DNA of 64,000 nucleotides from Vibrio sp. FE10 (lineage in GTDB: Bacteria; Pseudomonadota; Gammaproteobacteria; Enterobacterales; Vibrionaceae). Where the stretch lies: assembly GCF_030297155.1 (NCBI RefSeq), contig NZ_AP028067.1, forward strand, positions 3,744,077 to 3,808,076. The letters run 5' to 3'. Under the pieces are notes generated by a model. That model searched no databases. It saw only the letters and a list, made by a program, of their open reading frames with translations, and had not been told where the DNA came from. The position numbers and the translations under genes were made by a program. Position 1 is the stretch's first letter. Every line of letters begins with the position of its first letter. Shown piece by piece: positions 19,088 through 27,898 of the stretch.

Positions 19088-19192
19088 CACGAACGTATTC
19101 TTGTTAGACTATGAGTACAGCCGCGAGGCAAGATTCAAATTTAGCCGGAAGGCAAGTTAAAGAAGGCAGACCATTGGTCTGCCTTCTTTGTA
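19088..19192 (+). ncRNA. Candidate ~100-nt island small RNA
   Basis: Lies between the promoter-like TATACT at 19077-19082 and a 31-nt perfect hairpin at 19159-19189. A 41-residue ORF from ATG 19111 runs through the hairpin and looks like chance. No protein family fits, so a small RNA is the simpler reading; the 3' T tract (TTCTTTG) is only moderate. Inference. Confidence 0.35.
19159..19189. terminator. Strong 15-bp perfect hairpin in the island
   Basis: AAAGAAGGCAGACCA / TGGTCTGCCTTCTTT with a single central T. The A-rich left and T-rich right arms allow termination in either direction: for a rightward short transcript, or for the leftward 4-TM gene ending at 19335. Confidence 0.65.
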
Positions 19193-19334
19193 TGCGTATA
19201 ACCAAACACACCTTTGCCCCATTCTCTTTTAGTTAAACCTATCAGTAACATGAAGTAAGCGATCTAATGGGATACATTGGTTTCTCATAAGGCTGTCGAC
19301 AAACATCAGGTTCTACCAATTCTGAGTGGAATCG

Positions 19335-19850
19335 TTACTTACTTAGATCATCGTGAGCTTCATTTTCTGCTTTAACTTTCATCAGACTGTAGATGAACTC
19401 AAGGTTGTTACTCATTATTTTTATTATGGCTTGTAACTGGATGAATACTAAGTAATTGATCACTGAAATACCTGCGATTCTGATATAGAAATAAGAATCA
19501 AAGGTCTTACATAGGTTCTGAATGTACGGGGTAAGTAAATTAAACAAAACTATCCCCACTAACACTAACGCCGATGAGAATATTGTTAAAACTAGGCTTC
19601 GGATTCTTTGGGTTTGTTCTGTGCCTTTTATTAAACTGAATTTTTCTGGATTAGTAAATCGGGCAATTGCTTCTGGGTAGCTATAAGCCACCCAGATTCC
19701 CGCTAGCGTAAAAACAGCCGCAGAAACATTCTGTAAGGTACCTGTTAAATTTTTTAGATCCGTTAAGGTAATAAAGTCTCTACCTAAGTATGCAATAAAT
19801 ATACTTATTGTTATGTATATTATCTGAAGAAGTATATCTTTCAGTTTCAT
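19335..19850 (-). CDS. Four-TM membrane protein, second gene of unknown two-gene island unit
   Basis: A 171-residue protein not recognised. Four membrane segments are visible at about 5-23, 38-60, 88-111 and 122-146, with short polar loops and a charged 25-residue tail (KVKAENEAHDDLSK) inside or outside. No signal peptide, catalytic motif or pore motif seen. The start lies 1 nt after the stop of the 380-residue gene, whose last codons supply the Shine-Dalgarno (GGGGG), so the two are made together in a coupled way. The pair is cargo of the comM island. A membrane effector partnered with a soluble sensor would be one reading; this is inference. Confidence 0.7.
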   Translation of the reverse strand: MKLKDILLQIIYITISIFIAYLGRDFITLTDLKNLTGTLQNVSAAVFTLAGIWVAYSYPEAIARFTNPEKFSLIKGTEQTQRIRSLVLTIFSSALVLVGIVLFNLLTPYIQNLCKTFDSYFYIRIAGISVINYLVFIQLQAIIKIMSNNLEFIYSLMKVKAENEAHDDLSK

Positions 19851-19851
19851 T

Positions 19852-20994
19852 TTAGCCCCCGTATTTTCGACTGTACTGTTCTGCTGCTCCAGTTGTCGAG
19901 AAGTTTAGCAGCGACTCACGAACATCTTGTAAAGTATTCATGACCGTTTTAGCAGGGTAGTAACTACCGTCCATTTTCTGAGTTGGATCTAGTGTGATTT
20001 TTCTTCGGTCAACATAGTTACTGAACCACTTTGTGGTGTCTTCATCATTTGTTCTAAAGCCTATATCATTCCAAGGCACACCCTCAGAATTCTTACTACC
20101 ATCATTTTCTTCATTATAGATGTTAAGGATATCTCGTAACTCGTCAGCAGTAACAGTTGCCTCTTCAATTATTTCTACATGCTTTTTCGGCTTTGTTGAC
20201 GTTCGTTTCTTATTAACTTTATTCCATAGTGACAGAACTGGATTTTTCTCAATTTTCTTTTCTAAAGAGATAGTTTCTCTGATGACTAAGTGGGTAATGT
20301 AAGGGGCTAAGTGATCAGGGGAGATATCATCAATATTTAACTCTCTCATTTTTGCTTTAAATGAAAATTTTGTTGAGTACTTGCCACACGGTGATTTGTA
20401 AGTGACGTTCTTGCGATCAATATCTTTATTAGCAAAATGATTGAACTGAGTCGAATTGTGTACAACTTTATTCTCGTCAGGGATAAAGTTTTCAATACTT
20501 CTTTTTATATACCAGCACATTTCATCTGTGTTTACGATTGCATGTGGGAACTTGATTGAAGCGATTAAGTTCTGTTCTGGGATGTACCAAAAATACATAG
20601 GCGCGCCATAGATTAACTTTTTACCTTTCGCATTTTTTTCGACTTGGATTACATCACCACTCGCGCTGCCGACTTTCGCATCTTGGACAAAACCGCTTAA
20701 CTTGCCTTCGTCATTGGAGAATGCTTTACAAAAAACAATCAATCGGTCTCCATTTTCCGCCGATACCTCACAGTCCTTGAAGTAAACATGTGAACGGTTA
20801 GGGTGTGAGGCTGAATCGAAAGGAAGAGTCTCGCAAAAATCTCTCGGCTTCGCCCATTCAATGACTTTATCTAGGATTTCTTTTAGATCACCTTTAACAT
20901 GTACAGAGGAACGTTTTTTGGAGTCACCTAATTTTTTACTTCTGTAGAACCCACACTCTTCGATTTCAAAAAAAGTAATCAGCCCATTTTCCAT
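19852..20994 (-). CDS. Unknown 380-residue soluble protein, first gene of two-gene island unit
   Basis: No family recognised. No membrane segment or signal peptide. The N-terminal half looks mixed alpha/beta (MENGLITFFEIEECGFY; RSHVYFKDCEVS; GAPMYFWYIPEQNLIASIKFPHAIVN at about 131-157, split here only for reading), the middle is lysine-rich and basic (about 255-275), and the C-terminal 120 residues are acidic and polar with KWFSNYVDRRKITLDP near 330. ATG preceded by GGTGGGGTGA. It is translationally coupled to the downstream 4-TM gene. Base composition is more AT-rich than the chromosome. Possible roles include defence or exclusion; none is shown by the sequence. Confidence 0.7.
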   Translation of the reverse strand: MENGLITFFEIEECGFYRSKKLGDSKKRSSVHVKGDLKEILDKVIEWAKPRDFCETLPFDSASHPNRSHVYFKDCEVSAENGDRLIVFCKAFSNDEGKLSGFVQDAKVGSASGDVIQVEKNAKGKKLIYGAPMYFWYIPEQNLIASIKFPHAIVNTDEMCWYIKRSIENFIPDENKVVHNSTQFNHFANKDIDRKNVTYKSPCGKYSTKFSFKAKMRELNIDDISPDHLAPYITHLVIRETISLEKKIEKNPVLSLWNKVNKKRTSTKPKKHVEIIEEATVTADELRDILNIYNEENDGSKNSEGVPWNDIGFRTNDEDTTKWFSNYVDRRKITLDPTQKMDGSYYPAKTVMNTLQDVRESLLNFSTTGAAEQYSRKYGG

Positions 20995-21295
20995 ATGTCA
21001 CCCCACCAAGCTATTGTGATCTTTATCAATAATGCATTTATTTTCATATGGTTATATTACCACCTATAGTAGGGAGGATATACAAATAGAGCTACTCCAA
21101 GCATTATTCCGAGCCTTTGAACTCCGCTTATGTGGTTTTTTGCTCATAAGACAAAAACGTATAGTTGTAGTGGTTCAAGTCATTTGGTCACCTAAAGATA
21201 AAAGTGCCTGTTCACTATCAACACAGCTATGCGATACCAGACCTAATCGTTCAAACGCGAAATTAGCAATACCGCTAAAATGAAAATGTCTAAAG

Positions 21296-21371
21296 ATGTG
21301 CTGGCACGATCATCACCAGCACATTTATGTCCAAAGGCGTGCTGATGGGGCATGAAACACGAAAATGCCCC
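21296..21371 (+). promoter_or_regulatory. Stem-loop plus repeated hairpin, copy B
   Basis: A 9-bp stem ATGTGCTGG / CCAGCACAT (21296-21324) is followed by the second copy of the island hairpin: GGGGCATGAAACAC at 21347 closing with TGCCCC at 21371. Stem and first 8 loop bases match copy A exactly while the loop 3' part differs. TATACT at 21421 and the small-gene pair at 21462 follow, as TATACT follows copy A. The conserved pairing suggests a regulatory hairpin or protein site. Confidence 0.5.
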
Positions 21372-21461
21372 AAAGTTTGTTTCAGCGCATTCGTTCTAAC
21401 GGCAGTCTAGCTGATTTTGCTATACTCCAACTAATCTAAATATCCTGTCAGGTTGTGTGCG

Positions 21462-21860
21462 ATGAGCAAAAAAAAGTTGACCGAAAAAGAGCTGTTGAAA
21501 GGAATGACTCCTTATAATGCGCACAGTGATTTGCTTGCCAAGAGTGAAACAAAGCCTGATTGGCTATCCTTCGCCGATGAGGTAGAGCGGGTTACAGATG
21601 ATTTCATGGCTGATCGAAATGAGGTTTTAGATAACCCTAGTTCAGATTTTCTGAACCCTGATATTTTTCTTTCAAACCTCAAGTTAGCGCTTGATAGCCT
21701 TCCAGATGGTGATATTGAACTTTGTGACTTGGGCAATGAAATTGGTCGAGTCATTGCTAATTTGAACTCACCAAATAAGACGCTTTTACGTGAAGTAATT
21801 TATGGTGTTGAACATGGTTTTGACATGATTAGCAAAGAAAGAGGAACTTCGAATGAGTAA
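21462..21860 (+). CDS. Unknown 132-residue acidic protein, first of overlapping small pair
   Basis: Not recognised. Acidic and leucine-rich, no membrane segment: MSKKKLTEKELLKGMTPYNAH, then PDWLSFADEVERVTDDFMADR near 30 and a helical C-terminus (NKTLLREVIYGVEHGFDMISK). The ATG at 21462 is preferred over an upstream TTG in frame because AGG lies 11 nt before it. The 31-codon membrane peptide gene starts inside its last codons. Pairing of a soluble protein with a tiny membrane peptide recalls toxin-antitoxin or immunity modules, but no motif supports this. TATACT at 21421 is a likely -10. Confidence 0.65.
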   Translation: MSKKKLTEKELLKGMTPYNAHSDLLAKSETKPDWLSFADEVERVTDDFMADRNEVLDNPSSDFLNPDIFLSNLKLALDSLPDGDIELCDLGNEIGRVIANLNSPNKTLLREVIYGVEHGFDMISKERGTSNE

Positions 21861-21948
21861 GCTTGATGAATGGGTCGACAACAATATGACATTAACCAGT
21901 ATCATCATAATGGTTGTGGGCTCAACACTCGGATACATCCTTGTCTAG
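21853..21948 (+). CDS. 31-residue single-TM peptide overlapping the preceding gene
   Basis: ATG at 21853 lies inside the 3' end of the 132-residue gene (8-nt overlap) and follows GAGGAAC, a good Shine-Dalgarno. The peptide is a short polar N-terminus (MSKLDEWVDNN) followed by one hydrophobic helix (SIIIMVVGSTLGYILV) ending at the C-terminus. Size and layout resemble type I-like toxins or small membrane regulators. It has no database-scale support here; the start signal and hydrophobic pattern are the evidence. Confidence 0.5.
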   Translation: MSKLDEWVDNNMTLTSIIIMVVGSTLGYILV

Positions 21949-21980
21949 TATCAATTACTAAGGCTTCGAGGAAAAACTCA

Positions 21981-22082
21981 GTTGTTGCAAATTCTGCAAC
22001 AACTCCAATCTTCTAATTGTGCAACAGCCTGTTGCACAATTGCGATACAACCTGTTTCGTGAATTATTTCTGCCCCAGAAAT
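21981..22082. terminator. Three tandem hairpins between the small pair and ginD
   Basis: GTTGTTGCA/TGCAACAAC (21981-22003), AATTGTGCAACAG/CTGTTGCACAATT around a single C (22015-22041) and ATTTCTG/CAGAAAT around CCC (22066-22082). The first two share the core TTGCA/TGCAA. They lie between convergent transcription units, so bidirectional termination is likely, though T tracts are weak and protein binding is also possible. Confidence 0.5.
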
Positions 22083-22116
22083 GTTTCTGCGCTACCCCTG
22101 CTAACACAATTTATTA

Positions 22117-23481
22117 TCACGATGAGACAATACTTTTATCGATATCTAACTGAAAGGCTTCCAACATCACCTCGAACTCCCTAAGCGCAGCGGTAGTGGT
22201 CAGCTCTTTCCTTGCTACCTGTTCTCTTAATAGCTCGACCTGACGTTTTGCTAGGTTAACACTGGACTTTAGAGAAACTGCATTGTAAACCTCTGTATAG
22301 CCATGAATATCAGCAAATGCAAGGTCAATGTAAGTATCTAGAGAACTCAATTGCGTATGACCTGTCCATTGCTGAAGCTGCATTTTAAATGTTTGTGTAT
22401 GAAGCAAATGTTTTCGGAAATCATCTTTATCATTCACTTCTTTAGAGGCAAGAATAAGTTCCTTAAGCTTGTCTGTAATGAATGCGTGCCTCCACAGGTG
22501 TGGATGTAACTCCCCTTCGATGCCAAACTCTTTTTTCCAAGCGTTCATGTACGTTGTCCATGAGTCAGCAGATAAGGGGTGACCTGTGGTTAAGCTGATA
22601 AAGAGGTAGTCATGCTGAACCTTTTTCTTCCTCATCGCTTTCTTACGAACTTTGACGTAATCGGCAATCATTGATAACAAAAGGTGTGGCACAGGAATCT
22701 TTCGAGTGCTGTTATCGTCCCTACGCTTCAGAGTGGTGAGAGTGAGCATACCTGTGCGTCTAGCTTCCTCATAATCGGTCATTTTAATCAAGTGAAGCTC
22801 CGATACACGAGCGCCTAGTTGCTCCATTGCGGTGTATAACGCCATATCCCTTCTGCGTTTGTCTTTGCTTTTCTGAGTCTTTATAAACTCCCACACACGC
22901 AAGGCATCATCTTCCGAAACAGGGTGACGTTTCTTGATCTCATCTTTTGTTGGTACAGCAGGGTGCGTAATTTTAGAGCCTTCAATGAACCCTTTATAGC
23001 CTTCCTGTTTGCGCTTGTAATATTTTTCAAGTATCTGAATTGAGTTACCTTTATCTTTGCCAATAAAAGCGCTTAAATCATGGAAGCCTTGGACAAACTC
23101 CAAAAAATCCAGACAGGTGTGTGCAATCTTTATAACTGAGTTATTCTTGCGTTTTAGCTCGCCAAGCGGCGTTCTCTCCGCCTGTAGTGACTGAACGAAA
23201 AGGGTGAATGTTGCGTCTGTAAGTTGGCTAAATCTGCTCAATAGTGGCTGTTTTTCAATAAAGTGAACCAAGTGGATGATATCGTGGGCATACCCTCGAA
23301 TAGTGTCACTTTTTAAGTTTCTCACCATCAAACTATGGATGTAGGCATTGGCTTCATAGCAAGGAGTATGATTACTGTAGGTTACGAAAGGAATATCCAG
23401 AGGCTTACGAAAGACAAGCTTGCCATTAAACCCAAGATGACTCCATTGCTCAAAGCCTTTAAGCTTACGAACCGCCATCAT
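22117..23481 (-). CDS. GinD-like tyrosine recombinase (454 residues)
   Basis: Site-specific recombinase of the phage-integrase superfamily. N-terminal core-binding (SAM-like) domain about 35-150; catalytic domain about 185-400 with the first Arg in MEQLGARVSELHLI (about 220), HPHLWRHAF (H-x-x-R box near 330), WTGHTQLSSLDTYIDLAF with the H and nucleophile Tyr (about 378-392). Last gene of the four-gene recombinase operon: its ATG overlaps the TGA of the 176-residue gene (ATGA) after GGAGAGG. All catalytic residues appear intact. Confidence 0.85.
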   Translation of the reverse strand: MMAVRKLKGFEQWSHLGFNGKLVFRKPLDIPFVTYSNHTPCYEANAYIHSLMVRNLKSDTIRGYAHDIIHLVHFIEKQPLLSRFSQLTDATFTLFVQSLQAERTPLGELKRKNNSVIKIAHTCLDFLEFVQGFHDLSAFIGKDKGNSIQILEKYYKRKQEGYKGFIEGSKITHPAVPTKDEIKKRHPVSEDDALRVWEFIKTQKSKDKRRRDMALYTAMEQLGARVSELHLIKMTDYEEARRTGMLTLTTLKRRDDNSTRKIPVPHLLLSMIADYVKVRKKAMRKKKVQHDYLFISLTTGHPLSADSWTTYMNAWKKEFGIEGELHPHLWRHAFITDKLKELILASKEVNDKDDFRKHLLHTQTFKMQLQQWTGHTQLSSLDTYIDLAFADIHGYTEVYNAVSLKSSVNLAKRQVELLREQVARKELTTTAALREFEVMLEAFQLDIDKSIVSS

Positions 23482-24008
23482 ACCTCTCCATTCAAAGTGA
23501 AAATCATCTGCGCTTCAATCTTCCGATTGTGCTCTCGATAAAGTTCCTGTCGCTCTTCTACTGTTCCTTCATGCGTCGCTAGTTGCTTTAGTCTAGATCG
23601 CAGCTCTGAAACCATAACGGTTAGTAAAGAATTGCTGCGCTGTGCTGCATCCAGCTCTGATTCAAGCTCAGCAACTTTGTACTTTAAACCTACGACGGTT
23701 TGCTTGTTACCTTTAGAAGCTTTCTCACTGTGATGTGCAGCCTCAATCGCCAGTTTTGCATTAATGCGCAATTCATCTAAGGATAAGAAGCCTCTCTCTA
23801 GAAATGATTCAGAGATACTTTTGACAGTGTTTAGTGAACACGAAGTGATATTCCGCTCTTGATTCTGATATTTAGCGATGCCAGATTGTGATTTGAGAGC
23901 CTTTATCAGCTCTTCATCATCTTTAAACTCAGCGGGAGATGTGATTATTTCTCTCAAAAACTTTTCTGTTTCAAGTACCTTGGCTTGATTGTTCTCTAAA
24001 ACTTTCAT
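23478..24008 (-). CDS. GinC/TnpC-like small coiled-coil accessory protein
   Basis: A 176-residue basic protein with a predicted helix-turn-helix-like middle (SGIAKYQNQERNI ... LNTVKSISESFLERGF, about 42-75) and a long C-terminal coiled coil (about 105-165; VAELESELDAAQRSNSLLTV). Position between two tyrosine recombinases matches TnpC of Tn554 and GinC of GInt islands, small proteins that assist or direct recombination. It ends in the 4-nt overlap with ginD. Identity by context and size, not by a diagnostic motif. Confidence 0.72.
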   Translation of the reverse strand: MKVLENNQAKVLETEKFLREIITSPAEFKDDEELIKALKSQSGIAKYQNQERNITSCSLNTVKSISESFLERGFLSLDELRINAKLAIEAAHHSEKASKGNKQTVVGLKYKVAELESELDAAQRSNSLLTVMVSELRSRLKQLATHEGTVEERQELYREHNRKIEAQMIFTLNGEV

Positions 24009-24019
24009 TAGTCTAATCC

Positions 24020-26434
24020 TTAATCAAGGTCTTTTATTTTTAAAATAAGATTAAAGGTTTGAGTAGCATTACCATCGATATCACCGATGGTTAAAAACTC
24101 TGGTTCCAACGTGATCTGCCCTTCATCTAGAAGACGGATAACCTCTGTTTCCATATCCTGCTCTTTTTGAATTTGGCTAATGTGAGGAACGGTTAGATAA
24201 GACTCATCATCGTAATCCTCTGCTGCCTCGCTTACTGTCTCTATAGTAATCGGCGTTGAGCTATCACCCGTCAGTCGCTCTGCAATAATTTTGCGAACCT
24301 CTTCAATTCCGTCTAGCCTGGCAAGCTCAGAGGTAGAATCAACAATACCTCGAACAATCACGCTGGCTTTCGCTCCATTGAGCACCGCCCCTGTCTCTGA
24401 TTCAGAGATGTAAATATACAGATGCTCCATATCAGAGTGTCCGAGCATCCAACGCAGGGCATCCATACCATCGAACCCTTTAGACCAAAAGAATGTCATT
24501 GCAAAGAAACGTCTTAATTGGTGCTGACGAACGTAATTACGGCGGTATTCACCGTTGTCATACTGTACCAAGTCCGTTTCGACGTAATCACATAAGGCAT
24601 CAAAGTGTGCGTTATAAGTCGTGTGGCCTACCTGACTTAACTGGCAACGCATTGAGTCTACATTATTAAACAGAGACAGCTTTCCTTTGGATAGATTTAA
24701 CTCACTGGCTTTAATGTTAAATTGCTCCAGTTGCCAGATGAACTTAGCAATCGATAAGGGAATTGGTCTTTCTATGGTGGCGTTTACCCCTTTTGAGCCC
24801 GTTTTCTTTACCTTAAATTTCAGGCTGTACTCTGCTTTTGCCCCCTCTTCTGAAAAAGGGTTAATATTAGGTGATAGATTGTCATATGGCTTCAATTTGA
24901 TTAACTCATCTTGTCTCCGAGCCATGATTGCACCCACTAAAATCTGTATAGCGCCTTGCAGTACCGAGAACAGTTCAAACAAACTTTCATTGGCTCTAAT
25001 TCGCTCAAAGCGCTTTTCAATGCTTTCCGTAAAGCCTTGAATCTGCTTTGTTCCTTTTTTTAGGTATTCGCTACTCAAGCAATTGATGGCTTCCGTTTGA
25101 AACCAATATCCTCGCTCCGTAGACGACATATCTCTATGCAACTCTTCATTCCACGCTAGGGTGCTTTGTTGCGGACGGAGTGTGTTGGAGCCTCTTGCAG
25201 TAGATTTACTTCTTGCTTTAGACAGCAGAGTTAAAGTTTCGTCTAGTAAAGTAACAGTGCCTTCCCTTGTAGGTAAATGCTCTTTGGCAAATTCATAGCA
25301 CTGACGAATTAAATTAAACACAAATTTAGGTGGTAAAGAGCGGGTGCGTCCTGCTTTTTTGAAGCTAACTAACCGACTAATGTTACCTGTACTGACACGC
25401 TCAGACAGGATTGAGGGACTTGCAGCATCTTCATGCTCAAGGTTGGTATGAATCAATCGAATTGATTCAATGTAGCTCGATATTGCTCGTTGAGTAGTGC
25501 CTGATGAAGTGTTTATATTGTTAACTGCACGATACTCTGTGTTTTGGGTTGGCTCTTTGAGATAAAGCTCTGCATAGTTGGGAGCATTAATGTCATGATA
25601 AAGCATCTTGCCATCAAACAATAACTTGCCGAGCACAGCGCTATTTCCAGCGTACTTAATTGCTTCCCCAGCATCTTGATAATAACCTTGCTCAAAAAGC
25701 CAAGCACACGCCTTCTCCCTCTCGGTTAGGGATAAGAAAGTTTCATCTTGAGCAATACGTTGTGAAATGCAGGGGTACTTCTCTTTAAACGTTTGCACAT
25801 CTGCATCTGAAACACCCTGAGACGCATTATCCAATAATACTTTGGTGAGCTTATCAATCTCGTACACACCTTGGAAACTTCCGAACTCAGCGTATTTTGT
25901 CAGGATGTTCAACCAAAAATCATCATTCACATTCAGAAGGTGGTATTTTGCCAATTTTAACTCCTTCGAGTGCAGCAAGATCGCATTGATGAGGGCGATA
26001 ACTTTGCCAACTTTCGCAGAAGCCGTTGTGGGGCTAATAATCTTCCCACCATTTTCAAGCGGGTTATCTGCTGCTGTGATCCAGTATTTAAAACTGTTTA
26101 ATAACTTGAGATGCTTTATGTCCGTGAGCCTCTTTCCGTCATCCAGATACACACTATCCCAATGGATTGTTTTTGGAGTTTTACTAAATTTTAGTATCCA
26201 TTTGTCTGCGTCAAAACTGGACTCTAACCATTCAGGTTGTCTGTCATCGTAGCCGTAGATGCCAGTATGAATATGAGTGATGGTATCTAATACTCGATAA
26301 TCATCATTAGCTACTGAGAAATTTATAATTTGCTCAAGCGTTTCTGTGCTTAGACCATTCAGTGTCGAGTGGTCTAAAACGATGTCTTCAATAAGGCTAA
26401 CAATGGAAGTATTGTCGATAGCGACACTTAACAT
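24020..26434 (-). CDS. GinB-like large tyrosine recombinase (804 residues)
   Basis: A very long tyrosine recombinase. The first ~450 residues are a family-specific region of unknown fold; the catalytic domain is at about 500-690 with MARRQDELIKLKPYDNL as box I (about 512), RQHQLRRFFAMTFFW (H-x-x-R near 650) and LGHSDMEHLYIYIS carrying the His and nucleophile Tyr (about 672-684). The start ATG overlaps the stop of ginA by 7 nt and it lies 11 nt before ginC. The frame is complete and catalytic residues present. Confidence 0.85.
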   Translation of the reverse strand: MLSVAIDNTSIVSLIEDIVLDHSTLNGLSTETLEQIINFSVANDDYRVLDTITHIHTGIYGYDDRQPEWLESSFDADKWILKFSKTPKTIHWDSVYLDDGKRLTDIKHLKLLNSFKYWITAADNPLENGGKIISPTTASAKVGKVIALINAILLHSKELKLAKYHLLNVNDDFWLNILTKYAEFGSFQGVYEIDKLTKVLLDNASQGVSDADVQTFKEKYPCISQRIAQDETFLSLTEREKACAWLFEQGYYQDAGEAIKYAGNSAVLGKLLFDGKMLYHDINAPNYAELYLKEPTQNTEYRAVNNINTSSGTTQRAISSYIESIRLIHTNLEHEDAASPSILSERVSTGNISRLVSFKKAGRTRSLPPKFVFNLIRQCYEFAKEHLPTREGTVTLLDETLTLLSKARSKSTARGSNTLRPQQSTLAWNEELHRDMSSTERGYWFQTEAINCLSSEYLKKGTKQIQGFTESIEKRFERIRANESLFELFSVLQGAIQILVGAIMARRQDELIKLKPYDNLSPNINPFSEEGAKAEYSLKFKVKKTGSKGVNATIERPIPLSIAKFIWQLEQFNIKASELNLSKGKLSLFNNVDSMRCQLSQVGHTTYNAHFDALCDYVETDLVQYDNGEYRRNYVRQHQLRRFFAMTFFWSKGFDGMDALRWMLGHSDMEHLYIYISESETGAVLNGAKASVIVRGIVDSTSELARLDGIEEVRKIIAERLTGDSSTPITIETVSEAAEDYDDESYLTVPHISQIQKEQDMETEVIRLLDEGQITLEPEFLTIGDIDGNATQTFNLILKIKDLD

Positions 26435-27690
26435 AGCAGTGCTCCTTTAATTAAATCAGCATCAAGCTTGTTATTAATCGCGATATCAAGCATTTCCATT
26501 AAATCTGTATCAGCACTATGCTTGCCTGAATTTAGTGTATCTAAGATAAACACCGCTGACTGATACCAGTGGAAAACAATATCTAAAAAGGAACATTCAT
26601 CATCGCTACTATCAACAATAAGGCGTATCGCCATTAGCAACTGCAAAAGAGAGGTGGAAATTGTGTAGGTCAACTGGTCGAACGCTAAGGATTCAGAGGT
26701 TTCATTATCAATAGCGGCCTTTTGAACAAAACCGTGTTCGAAATGCTCTGAAATGTTACTGATACCGTGATTGTTTAAGAATTCCTCAATGTCTTGAGCG
26801 CTCATGTTAACGGCATCAAGGCAATGCACGGAGTCTTTCATGGCTTCAAGCAAAATAGCACTCTGTAACTGACGCACCCAGCGGTCATTAAAGAAGTCCA
26901 TCAGTGGCTTGGGAAGATAAGATGTCAGTAGTTTGGTATCTTTCTTTTTATGACCCAGCGCCTCGGCAACCGCATCCATTGATCGCGTCTCAAGATAAAT
27001 TTGCAGGCCACGGTGCCGTCTAATCGAGCGTAATGAATGTATCCCCGAAATGGCTTGTGCATCCTCTAGGGTGATATCGCTGCTGTTATCAAGCAGTGAC
27101 TCATCTCGCAACCAATCGTAGAATTCATTCGCGGAGTTAAGAGTAGTATTCAAGCTCACAGGGCAGACTACATAGGTAGCGGTGGCGACTAGAATCATCT
27201 TTCTCCAATTGATATCCCCCTTTTCTTTTAGGTATTCACGGCTCATGTGAGTATGCTGTATCAAGAACTCAACGACAGATTTAGAAAACTCATTGAGTAC
27301 AACCTCCTGCTGCGCATTAGTAGACCCTTTGCGTGATTTCCAACTTACGGCAATGTGCTGACTTCCCACTTGCTTGTAGCCCACCATATTGCCATTGACA
27401 TCAAATAGCTCCCATCTTGCTAACCAAGAAGGCGTTATTCGAGGGTGTTCCATCACAAGAAGCGTTAAAAGAGCGGTCAGGGTTGATTTGGTGGGTAAGT
27501 TTAACTCGGTCCGAAGTTGACTAGCATTACCTGCAAACCCCAAAAATATTAGATATTGGTTTTTCGCAGCTATGCCGTGTTCATAAAAGGTTGCTACCGT
27601 ATTGTCTAACTTGTCAGCCCCGACAAAATAGTTATATTGAGTGTAGCCTAACGTGCCGCTCAATGGTTTAACTATACCTGTGTTGAGAAA
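26428..27690 (-). pseudogene. ginA-like recombinase, C-terminal part beyond the IS insertion
   Basis: About 418 codons downstream of the IS21 element. It retains the catalytic half of a tyrosine recombinase: IHSLRSIRRHRG (H-x-x-R) and ALGHKKKDTKLLTSYLP with the His and nucleophile Tyr, ahead of a 170-residue tail. A TTG at 27663 could start a 411-residue product, but no Shine-Dalgarno is obvious. Removing the IS and one AGAAA copy joins it in frame to 30263-31344, giving one 779-codon gene. Confidence 0.85.
27686..27690 (+). repeat. Target-site duplication AGAAA, left copy
   Basis: AGAAA directly before the IS left end TGCATATTTCGG; the matching copy is at 30263-30267. Confidence 0.85.
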
Positions 27691-27898
27691 TGCATATTTC
27701 GGAGCTAGCCGACCGCCTATTTCGGTTTTAATCGACCACCAAATCCGTTTTTAACCGACCACTCATTTCGGTTTTAATCATCCACTTTTCGGTGTGTTTC
27801 CGAAATCGATGGTCGATTTACCGAAATAAACCTCTTTTCTCTTTTAAATCAATAGGTTTAACCTGAGTCTTTCATGTTGAGAGCACTAAGGATAAATC

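Noticed and set aside
19111..19236. 41-codon ORF through the 31-nt hairpin
   Set aside because: It reads straight through both arms of a perfect hairpin and has no Shine-Dalgarno; a small RNA or terminator explains the region better.
19335..20994. Calling the two-gene cargo Kiwa (kwaA/kwaB)
   Set aside because: Only the 4-TM plus soluble layout is shared. Gene order is reversed and I see no recognisable DUF4868 sequence, so the name would be unsupported.
21032..21283. 83-codon ORF on the + strand upstream of the small gene pair
   Set aside because: Composition is not protein-like (mixed Cys, Arg, Val runs), no convincing start signal, overlaps the promoter region of the leftward 380-residue gene and matches no family known to me.
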